Source: Desulfosudis sp034189195 (GTDB taxonomy: Bacteria > Desulfobacterota > Desulfobacteria > Desulfobacterales > Desulfosudaceae). Taken from it: a stretch of 64,000 nucleotides of DNA. Both the position numbers and the translations under genes were made by a program. Below the pieces are notes generated by a model, which saw only the letters and a list, made by a program, of their open reading frames with translations, did no database searches and was not told the DNA's origin. Location: assembly GCA_034189195.1 (NCBI GenBank), contig JAXHVI010000179.1, positions 22,389-86,388 of the forward strand. Reading direction: 5' to 3'. Shown piece by piece: positions 8,660-16,045 of this stretch; the first letter of the stretch is position 1, and each line of letters starts with the position of its first letter.

Positions 8660-9013
8660 TACCTGCCTCCTTTTTTCACGGATGAATAAAACAGCCCGGC
8701 CTGTTGCAAAACACACGGGCCTTTTTTACTTATTTCCTTCTAGACCATTCAGGTGTGCAATGTCAAACAGCTTAACATGTTTACGGATAAATAACAGCAA
8801 AACTTTTTAAATTAAACAAGAATGTCCCACTGCACGCCATACAAAATTTAAAGGGGTTCAACATGCCGCCAGAATCTCGTTGATTAAAAATATTCCGGTG
8901 ATATAAAAATCATAATCAATATCTTGCTACGACGATACCCTTGGAATGGAGACTTAAAGTATGTTTTTTGCTTGAAGCGACTATCAGACGGTGTATCAGA
9001 AAAAGGAGGGGAA
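8660..9013. other. AT-rich intergenic region at the island boundary
   Basis: About 350 bases without a convincing gene. Base composition becomes clearly more AT-rich than in the neighbours. A strong ribosome binding site (AAAGGAGGGG) sits at its right edge, just before the start at 9014. I found no tRNA gene, attachment-site repeat or clear hairpin here. Confidence 0.4.
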
Positions 9014-9301
9014 ATGGTAATACCGGAAATCTATCGCGGAAAGGAACAGGCCTATATAAAGCATCAACTGCTTGCAGCGTATCTGGAACGCCTTTTCATG
9101 ATTATAGGGTTGTTCCAACCGGTAATCCGTTATGTGGACTGCTTCTCCGGTCCCTGGAAAGAGAAAGATGAAAACCTTCGGGACACGTCAATCGGTATCT
9201 CACTTGAGATCATGAAAAAATGCCGTGAAGGTTTAATGAAAAGGGGCAAGAGCGTTTCTTTCAAGGCATTGTTTGTTGAAAAAACAAACGCGGCTTTGTA
9301 A
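9014..9301 (+). pseudogene. 5' part of frameshifted three-Cys-motif partner (TcmP) gene
   Basis: The first 95 residues, from the ATG at 9014 behind AAAGGAGGGG, match the N-terminus of TcmP proteins: QAYIKHQLLAAYLERLF, then YVDCFSGPW, where the family has YVDGFAGPG. The frame ends at TNAAL-stop. Adding a single T in the TTT run near 9295 restores reading into VKLENHLDKTDLPGISASAR and then into the downstream frame at 9376. So this is one gene broken by a -1 frameshift, either real or a sequencing error. The repaired gene 9014-10773 would encode about 586 residues. Confidence 0.75.
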
Positions 9302-9375
9302 AACTTGAAAATCATCTTGATAAAACCGATCTGCCGGGAATTTCGGCGTCGGCCCGCCACGGAGACTTTTTTGAG

Positions 9376-10773
9376 TTGAGAGACGAAATCTTATCCTGGT
9401 GCGGGAAGCAGGATTTTACATTCTTCTTCATTGACCCCAAGGGTTGGAAAAATGTTGTTGAGATATCGACGCTGAAACCCCTTTTAAAACGACCAAACTC
9501 AGAGTTCCTGATCAATTTTATGTATGATTTTCTGCTTCGGACACATACCCAGAAGTCTTTTCATGAAGATATGCGAAAAATCTTCGGTGAAGCACCAGAC
9601 ACATCCGGAATGATACCAAAAGAGCGGGAAAAACATTTAATCGACTCGTACCGCTTGCGACTGAAAGAAATAGCGCCTTCAAGGGGCGGCAAACCCAGGG
9701 TGGCGCATGTTCCCATACTGTATCCCTGCCGCGACCGCACATTGTATCACCTGGTCTATCTGACGCGGCATGCCAAGGGCCTTGTCGTGTTTATGGAAGA
9801 ATCGGAAAAACTCGACTTTGTTCAAAGGCGGGTTCGGGAACAGGCCAAACAGCAAAATCGAGAGGAACGGACGGGCCAGCTTGAATTCCAGTTCCATGAT
9901 AATGTAAAACCGGAAGCGCAAGTCGATCTGAAAGATGTTAAAGATTACTGGCTAAACAGGCTGTCAACAGAGCCGCAGCTGTTTGGTGTTGAACAACTGG
10001 CCGATATGATGGAGAAAACCGGTTTGTTTGAAAGTGATTTTCAGGCCGCCTTCATTGAATGGACCGAACACACATGGAACCCGGCTGTCGGATGCAGCAA
10101 GATTTCACCGGGGTGCGCTCATTGTTACGCCGAAGTAATGGCCCGGCGGCTCAAGGCGATGGGCGTAAAAGGTTATGAAAACGGATTCAAGTTGACACTG
10201 CTTCCCCAACGCCTTGAGGAGCCGCTGGAGCGCAAACAGCCGACCATCTATTTTGTCAATTCCATGAGCGATCTGTTTCATGAACAGATTCCGGATAGCT
10301 ATATTCAGGATATACTCTCCGTCATCGGCCGGGCGCCTCAGCACATCTTTCAAATTCTCACCAAGCGCGCGGAACGGATGGCCGATTTTTTCCAAACCCA
10401 GGCACCGCCGCACAATGCCTGGCTAGGCGTGACCGTTGAAAATCGGGAACATGGTCTTCCCCGGCTGGCGCATCTGCGAAAAATATCCTCTTGCGTGCGT
10501 TTTGTCTCCGCCGAACCTTTGCTTGAGGATTTAGGCCGAATCAATCTGGCGGGCATTCACTGGGTCATCGTCGGTGGAGAATCCGGCCCCAGTGCCCGGC
10601 CCATGCATCCCGAATGGGTTTTAAATATACAACGCCAGTGCGATGCCCGAAAAATCGCCTTTTTCTTCAAGCAGTGGGGCGGCTGGGGACCTGACGGACG
10701 AAAACGCTCCAAAAAGAAAAACGGCCGTCTTTTAAACGGCCGGATATGGGATGCGGTGCCCATGGTGGCCTGA
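9376..10773 (+). CDS. TcmP C-terminal part fused to Gp37/Gp68-family (DUF5131) three-Cys-motif protein
   Basis: This is the long intact frame downstream of the frameshift near 9295. Residues 1 to ~220 continue TcmP (FFFIDPKGWKNV; a C-terminal helical region with YWLNRLSTEPQLFGV). After ELADMMEKT-like helices the chain passes into EWTEHTWNPAVGC, the invariant start of phage Gp37/Gp68-type proteins. The three-cysteine motif GCSKISPGCAHCYAE (C-x6-C-x2-C) follows, resembling a radical-SAM cluster site. Then come YFVNSMSDLFH and the C-terminal VIVGGESGP and FFKQWGG motifs. The two families are normally separate neighbouring genes. Their biochemical function is not established. If the frameshift is genuine, this part may be translated poorly or not at all. 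Confidence 0.75.
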   Translation: MRDEILSWCGKQDFTFFFIDPKGWKNVVEISTLKPLLKRPNSEFLINFMYDFLLRTHTQKSFHEDMRKIFGEAPDTSGMIPKEREKHLIDSYRLRLKEIAPSRGGKPRVAHVPILYPCRDRTLYHLVYLTRHAKGLVVFMEESEKLDFVQRRVREQAKQQNREERTGQLEFQFHDNVKPEAQVDLKDVKDYWLNRLSTEPQLFGVEQLADMMEKTGLFESDFQAAFIEWTEHTWNPAVGCSKISPGCAHCYAEVMARRLKAMGVKGYENGFKLTLLPQRLEEPLERKQPTIYFVNSMSDLFHEQIPDSYIQDILSVIGRAPQHIFQILTKRAERMADFFQTQAPPHNAWLGVTVENREHGLPRLAHLRKISSCVRFVSAEPLLEDLGRINLAGIHWVIVGGESGPSARPMHPEWVLNIQRQCDARKIAFFFKQWGGWGPDGRKRSKKKNGRLLNGRIWDAVPMVA

Positions 10774-10786
10774 GCAGGGGGAATAG

Positions 10787-11011
10787 GTGGCTGAGCGAAA
10801 ACAGAAACTGGAACTTACCTGGATCGGAAAAGAGAACCGGCCGAAGCCGGAGCCGCGCATTCTGCTGGAAGATCCGGAAAAATCCTGTCATGCCGGCCAC
10901 CGGGCGACCAAGAAGGATATTTTCGACAACCGGCTCATCTTCGGCGACAACCTCCTGGCCTTAAAAGCCCTGGAGCAGAAAATAAAGATGATTGAGCTTT
11001 TCTATATTTAG
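10787..11011 (+). pseudogene. Truncated 5' end of a type III DNA methyltransferase (mod') gene
   Basis: Starting at GTG 10787 with AGGGGGAATAG upstream, about 64 codons encode the N-terminus of a Mod protein (LELTWIGKENRP, then NRLIFGDNLLALKALEQ). The homology then stops abruptly at 10978 and the frame closes at 11011. The DPPY catalytic motif that should follow is absent. Bases 10802-10978 align without gaps to 14389-14565 of the complete mod gene, with about 18 mismatches counted by eye. This is a decapitated paralogue or a rearrangement scar. Confidence 0.8.
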
Positions 11012-11141
11012 ATGAAGTGTTTAATTTAAGGAAGCCCGCAGTTTGAGGCAGAGATTGCGGAAAAAGGCCATTTATGGATGCGGCACTATTTAAACTGGGC
11101 ACCATTGGGCTGGGACGTAACATCAGGCTCATGGAGGGAAA

Positions 11142-11591
11142 ATGCCAGGGATAAAACAAGTCGTCGATTTTCGACATGCGGCCAATCGACATTATAGAGA
11201 TGGTAATCTTTTAATGGCGAACGGCAGGCAGGCCAACGCCGGCCAATTGTATGGTTTCACCGCGGAATGCGGGATAAAATGGCTGTTGGTATGGAAAGGG
11301 TACCCATCTGATCCGGTAACGGGAGAACTCGTCGAAAGGAAGAAAAAATTCCGTGCGCACATCCATGATCTGATTCAAAATATCAATATGCTTAGAACGT
11401 TTTTTGAGGGTCGCGGCGCTTCTAAATATCTTGCCATGATCCCGAGTATTGGTAACTTCTCTGATTGGAAGACGGATCACCGCTACTATGTTGATTCGGC
11501 CTTGCCGTCATCAGTGACGGCCTGGCAAAAAGCCGCTCATGAAATCATGCAAATGCTTAACGAAGCCCTTTTGGATGGAGAACCGATATGA
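11142..11591 (+). CDS. HEPN-like small helical protein, first gene of a three-gene cassette
   Basis: This 149-residue, mostly helical protein starts at the ATG at 11142 behind GGAGGGAAA. Segments RHAANRHYRDGNLLMANGR, NAGQLYGFTAECGIKWLLV, RKKKFRAHIHDL and the C-terminal AWQKAAHEIMQMLNEA give the four-helix pattern of HEPN or nucleotidyltransferase-partner proteins. R66 and H73 form an R-x6-H pair of the kind found in HEPN ribonucleases, but this is a weak motif. Its stop overlaps the next start (ATGA-type overlap at 11588-11591), implying translational coupling to the KGGVGR ATPase. No function is known; a toxin or effector role is an inference. Confidence 0.6.
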   Translation: MPGIKQVVDFRHAANRHYRDGNLLMANGRQANAGQLYGFTAECGIKWLLVWKGYPSDPVTGELVERKKKFRAHIHDLIQNINMLRTFFEGRGASKYLAMIPSIGNFSDWKTDHRYYVDSALPSSVTAWQKAAHEIMQMLNEALLDGEPI

Positions 11592-12904
11592 CGGGGAAAA
11601 AAATTTATTTTAATGACGCACTGAAAGAGACATTCGACCTGTTGCGAGTAGAAACATTTCCGGATAGCGTTGAACCATTGATTATACGGGATATTTACGG
11701 TCGCATCCGCGTTGCTTTAAAAAATGGGGAAAAAGAAAAACACCGTGACATTGCTTCCCGCCTCAATGGAAAATTAGCGGCACTTGCCCCGTTTTGCAAA
11801 GAAGGTGAAAATGGCGTGCTTTTTCCGGACGATTTTTTTGACCCCGACACCGTCTTCAACAGTCCGGACATCCTTGACTTATTGCTTCCGAATTCGGATA
11901 TACCGTTGCGAATCCTTGATCGCCAAGTTGTGGGTCAGGATTGGCTGAGGCCGGTTTCCGCCGCACTCGGATCTGAAAGAATCGTTTTTTTCGGTCTCAA
12001 AGGCGGGGTAGGACGCTCCACTGCCATGGCCATGGCCGCGTATCATCTGGCCCGGTCAGGCAAGCGTGTTTTATTGATTGATTTTGACCTTGAATCCCCG
12101 GGGCTTTCCGGGTTGCTCCTGCCGCCTGATCGCCTCTCCGATTTTGGGATGGTCGACTGGTTTATCGAAGATGCCGTGGGGCAGGGTGAAATAGTCCTTA
12201 GAAACATGATTTCGGTAAGCCCGCTGTCAGAGCACACCCGCGGAGAAATCAGGGTGGCGGCTGCCATGGGACTGAATGAAAACTTCTATCTTGCCAAGCT
12301 ATCAAGAGTATTCGCGGATGTGCCCCGACAAAACCGGGTCGAGCGTTTTTCTCAACGTGCAAATCGACTTGTTGCCGCATTGGAAGCTCAGGAAAGGCCG
12401 GACGTAGTTTTAATCGACAGCCGTGCCGGTTTGCATGATCTTGCAGCCGTGAGCATTGTCGGCCTTGCCACCGTTGCCCTTTTGTTCGCCGTTGACTCCG
12501 CCCAGACATGGCAGGGTTACCGGCTTCTCTTCTCCCAATGGCAGTGTTATCCTTCTATCTTAAAGACATTGCGTGATCGATTGGTATTAGTGGAAGCGTT
12601 ATTCCCGGAGACTCATCAGGAAACGAGGGCAGAAATATTTTTAGAAAATGCCTACAATCTCTTTTCAGAGACAATTTATGAACGAATCGAACCGGGGCAA
12701 GCCCCGGACCCTGACGTATTCAATTTCGACATGACCGATACCTCAGCGCCGCATTACCCTTTGCTGATCAAATGGAACAATCGTTTTCAGGAGTTTAATC
12801 CGCTGATGCTTCCCAAAGGCTTATTAACCGATGCTGACATCGCCGCCACATTCGGGGATTTTCTCGATGGGTTGAACCGGCAGATTGAGCGGAGTACGCC
12901 ATGA
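11588..12904 (+). CDS. KGGVGR-variant MinD/ParA-like ATPase
   Basis: This 438-residue protein has an N-terminal ~125-residue helical region, then a SIMIBI-class ATPase domain. The P-loop FFGLKGGVGRST (residues ~134-145) has the MinD signature lysine but Arg replaces the usual second Lys. It is followed by LLIDFDLESPG (switch I/Walker A', Asp165 and Asp167) and by VVLIDSRAGLHD (Walker B/switch II). Such variants are known as KGGVGR-motif ATPases and are often encoded in small conserved operons of unknown function. It overlaps its neighbours by 4 bases on both sides. It probably acts as a sensor or switch subunit; this is an inference from context. Confidence 0.75.
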   Translation: MTGKKIYFNDALKETFDLLRVETFPDSVEPLIIRDIYGRIRVALKNGEKEKHRDIASRLNGKLAALAPFCKEGENGVLFPDDFFDPDTVFNSPDILDLLLPNSDIPLRILDRQVVGQDWLRPVSAALGSERIVFFGLKGGVGRSTAMAMAAYHLARSGKRVLLIDFDLESPGLSGLLLPPDRLSDFGMVDWFIEDAVGQGEIVLRNMISVSPLSEHTRGEIRVAAAMGLNENFYLAKLSRVFADVPRQNRVERFSQRANRLVAALEAQERPDVVLIDSRAGLHDLAAVSIVGLATVALLFAVDSAQTWQGYRLLFSQWQCYPSILKTLRDRLVLVEALFPETHQETRAEIFLENAYNLFSETIYERIEPGQAPDPDVFNFDMTDTSAPHYPLLIKWNNRFQEFNPLMLPKGLLTDADIAATFGDFLDGLNRQIERSTP

Positions 12905-14370
12905 CCAATCCGTTTCCCAAAAAAGAAACCCGACAAGCGTTGACCGAGGCGTTACCAGAAAATGATCAAGCCTCCTCCGCCCCTTCGGCCCAGGTTGCCT
13001 ACACCTATGTGCCTCCCAGCCATGCCCGCGCCCTTGACCCTGAAAACACGTTGGTCGAAGGCATACGCGGTGCCGGTAAAAGCTTCTGGTGGGCGGCGCT
13101 CAATTCCGAGCCCCATCGCCGCTATGTGGCTTCGGCTTTTCCCGAAGCGCGCATCGGCCATAATGTCGAGACTTCTCAGGGATTCGGCTCTCAATTGCAA
13201 AATTCCGACGCACCCAGCAAGGATACATTGGCCCAGCTGACCGAGTCCTTTGAGCCTCGCCAGGTTTGGAGAGCGATTGTCGCGGTCCATATCGGCTTTC
13301 CTTCACCGTTTCCCAAGGGTAGATGGCGGGACAGGGTCCAGTGGGTCACCAACAACCCCGAAGAATATGACGAGTTGTTATATGCGGCGGATGAACGCCT
13401 GAAAAGCGACGGCAAACTGCGCTTGATCTTGTTCGATGCTCTTGACCGTTTGGCGGATGATTGGAAACACATTCGTCCGCTCGCCCGGTCTTTGCTTCAG
13501 GTGGCCCTTGATTTGCGTGCCTGCCAGGCGATTCGGACAAAACTTTTTGTCAGGCCGGATATGATCGAAGACCGCGACATCTTGAATTTTCCCGATTCAT
13601 CAAAACTGTTGGCCAGAAAAGTGCCCTTGACCTGGCAACGGGCGGACTTGTATGCATTGCTGTTCCAATGTCTCGGCAATGCCCCCGACCCTGGAGGCGC
13701 CGCCTTCCGTGACCATTGCCTCAATTTTTTTGATCTACGGTGGAATCAGGATGTTGCAAGTAATGCCTGGATCGTGCCGAAGAGTCTGCGGACGGAGGAA
13801 GATCGACAAAAAGCGGTTTTCCACGCCATTACCGGACCGGCTATGGCCGGTGGGCCCAGCGGTCATAAACGAGGCTTTCCCTATACCTGGCTCCCCAATC
13901 ATCTCTTGGACGGTCGTGATCAGGTCAGCCCACGCAGCTTCTGTGCCGCCTTAAGACACGCCGTAATGGTCAGCAACCCGGAGGACTGGCCCTATCCGTT
14001 GCATTACAAGGCCATTCAAACCGGCGTCCAGGAAGCCTCCCGCATCCGGGTTGATGAAATCACACGTGAAGACTACCCGTGGGTCCAACAGATCATGAAG
14101 CCTTTATTCGGGCGGATCACCGTGCCGTGCGAATCCCATGAATTCATCTTTATATGGGAGCAGAAGAAGACCATCAATAATCTGATCGGACAAGGCGACA
14201 ACGTCAAATTACCGCCGCAGCATCTGGAAGAGGGGCCGGAGGGCATTTTAAAGGATCTGGAAGGACTGGGATTGATTCAACGATTGCGGGATGGCCGCAT
14301 TCAGATGCCGGATGTTTACCGGATTGCCTTCGGGCTGGGACGCAGGGGCGGGGTCAAACCGATCAAGTAG
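12901..14370 (+). CDS. P-loop ATPase (GIRGAGKS motif), third gene of the cassette
   Basis: This 489-residue protein begins at the ATG at 12901, overlapping the previous stop. A Pro/Ala-rich N-terminus precedes the Walker A GIRGAGKS (residues 54-61). A Walker-B-like strand LRLILFDALDRL is at 173-184, and a conserved-looking RTKLFVRPDM segment follows, as in STAND/AAA-like ATPases where an Arg senses nucleotide. The C-terminal third has a winged-helix-like region (HLEEGPEGILKDLEGLGLIQRL) typical of STAND or ORC-like regulators. It ends 6 bases before the mod start. The exact family is unrecognised. Confidence 0.65.
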   Translation: MTNPFPKKETRQALTEALPENDQASSAPSAQVAYTYVPPSHARALDPENTLVEGIRGAGKSFWWAALNSEPHRRYVASAFPEARIGHNVETSQGFGSQLQNSDAPSKDTLAQLTESFEPRQVWRAIVAVHIGFPSPFPKGRWRDRVQWVTNNPEEYDELLYAADERLKSDGKLRLILFDALDRLADDWKHIRPLARSLLQVALDLRACQAIRTKLFVRPDMIEDRDILNFPDSSKLLARKVPLTWQRADLYALLFQCLGNAPDPGGAAFRDHCLNFFDLRWNQDVASNAWIVPKSLRTEEDRQKAVFHAITGPAMAGGPSGHKRGFPYTWLPNHLLDGRDQVSPRSFCAALRHAVMVSNPEDWPYPLHYKAIQTGVQEASRIRVDEITREDYPWVQQIMKPLFGRITVPCESHEFIFIWEQKKTINNLIGQGDNVKLPPQHLEEGPEGILKDLEGLGLIQRLRDGRIQMPDVYRIAFGLGRRGGVKPIK

Positions 14371-14376
14371 GAAAAA

Positions 14377-16032
14377 ATGTCTAATAAACAGAAACTCGAA
14401 CTTACCTGGATCGGAAAAGAGAACCGGCCGCGGCTGGAGCCGCGCATTCTGCTGGAAGATCCGGACAAGTCTTATCATGCCAAACACCGGGTGACCAGGA
14501 ACGACATCTTTGACAACCGGCTGATCTTCGGCGACAACCTCCTGGCCTTAAAAGCCCTGGAGCAGGAGTTCGCCGGCAAGGTCAAATGTGTGTTCATCGA
14601 TCCGCCTTACAACACCGGCAGCGCCTTCACTCATTACGATGACGGGGTGGAGCACTCCATCTGGCTCTCCCTGATGCGCGACCGGCTGGAGATTATCCGA
14701 CGACTGATGTCGGACGACGGGTCGCTGTGGATTACGATTGATGATAACGAGTGCCATTATCTAAAAGTGCTGTGTGATGAGATTTTCGGGCGGAGAAGTT
14801 TTGTTACTGCATTTATTTGGAAAAAAGTCGATAGCCCAAATGACAACAAAGTCCCTATTACTCCAGATCATGAATATGTTCTTTGTTACAGCAAGATACC
14901 CGGTGCCAAGTGGTTCAAACAAAGACATGATAAAACAATTTTGGATGCATATCATCCGCCTGATAAAGAATCCCGCCTTCCTTACAGAGACAGACTCCTT
15001 AAAAAAAATGGAAAGAACAGCTTACGCTCTGATCGTCCTTCCATGTTTTTCCCGATCATAGCTCCCGATGGCACAGAGGTATTACCGATTCATGATGATG
15101 GACGAGAGGCACGGTGGGCTCTTGGGAAAAAGGCTGTGGATGAATTAATCAGAATGGGTTCTCTTATTTGGAAAGAACGTCAGACAAAAGGAGTGACACG
15201 GTGGGTTCCATACACGCGAGAATTTGCTCCCGAGGACCCATCACGGCCGCATCCAACGATATGGAATGATCTTCACACGACCCGACAAACCAAGGCACAC
15301 CACAAGAATTTATTCGAGGAAGAATTGGTATTTGAGACACCAAAACCAGAAGATCTCTTATGCCGAGTATTGGAAATTTCCACCAACCCCGGCGACCTCG
15401 TACTTGACTCCTTTGCCGGGTCCGGCACCACCGGGGCCGTGGCTCACAAGATGGGCCGGCGCTGGATCATGGTGGAGCTGGGGGACCATTGCCACACTCA
15501 TATTATTCCCCGTTTGAAAAAAGTGATCGACGGCGAGGATGCCGGCGGCATTACCAAGGCGGTGGGCTGGAAAGGCGGCGGCGGTTTCCGTTATTACCGG
15601 CTGGCGCCGTCTTTGCTGGAAAAGGACAAATGGGGCAACTGGGTCATCAACCCGACATACAACCCCGCCATGCTGGCCGAGGCCCTGTGCAAGCTGGAGG
15701 GGTTTGTCTACGCGCCCAGCGATTCGATCTACTGGCGGCACGGCTATTCCACGGAGCGCGATTTTATCTACATCACCACGGCCAGCCTCAACCATGACCA
15801 GCTTCAGCAGCTTTCCGACGAGGTGGGGCCGGACCGCTCCCTGCTGGTGCTGTGCACCGCCTTCCGGGCCAAGGCCGACCGCTACCCCAACCTGACCGTC
15901 AAGAAGATTCCCCGGGCCGTGCTGTCCCAGTGCGAATGGGCGCACGACGACTACAGCCTGCGGGTGGAAAATCTGCCCCAGGCGCCCCTGCCGACCGGGC
16001 AGATGCTTCTCTTTGATGATGACGCGGAGTGA
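14377..16032 (+). CDS. Type III restriction-modification DNA methyltransferase (Mod)
   Basis: This adenine-N6 methyltransferase of 551 residues provides both site recognition and modification for the type III system. Catalytic motif IV DPPYNT is at 75-80, preceded by FGDNLLALKAL. The AdoMet-binding motif FAGSGTT is at 346-352, giving the beta-class order (catalytic motif first). The region between them (about 130-330) is the variable target-recognition domain and is noticeably more AT-rich than the flanks, as expected if exchanged horizontally. Its first 180 bases are duplicated at 10787. The res gene follows after 13 bases. Confidence 0.9.
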   Translation: MSNKQKLELTWIGKENRPRLEPRILLEDPDKSYHAKHRVTRNDIFDNRLIFGDNLLALKALEQEFAGKVKCVFIDPPYNTGSAFTHYDDGVEHSIWLSLMRDRLEIIRRLMSDDGSLWITIDDNECHYLKVLCDEIFGRRSFVTAFIWKKVDSPNDNKVPITPDHEYVLCYSKIPGAKWFKQRHDKTILDAYHPPDKESRLPYRDRLLKKNGKNSLRSDRPSMFFPIIAPDGTEVLPIHDDGREARWALGKKAVDELIRMGSLIWKERQTKGVTRWVPYTREFAPEDPSRPHPTIWNDLHTTRQTKAHHKNLFEEELVFETPKPEDLLCRVLEISTNPGDLVLDSFAGSGTTGAVAHKMGRRWIMVELGDHCHTHIIPRLKKVIDGEDAGGITKAVGWKGGGGFRYYRLAPSLLEKDKWGNWVINPTYNPAMLAEALCKLEGFVYAPSDSIYWRHGYSTERDFIYITTASLNHDQLQQLSDEVGPDRSLLVLCTAFRAKADRYPNLTVKKIPRAVLSQCEWAHDDYSLRVENLPQAPLPTGQMLLFDDDAE

Positions 16033-16045
16033 TGGAGAAAAACCC

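Noticed and set aside
8660..9013. Search for a tRNA or attachment site at the island boundary
   Set aside because: No cloverleaf and no direct repeat shared with the right end near 21.12 kb were seen.
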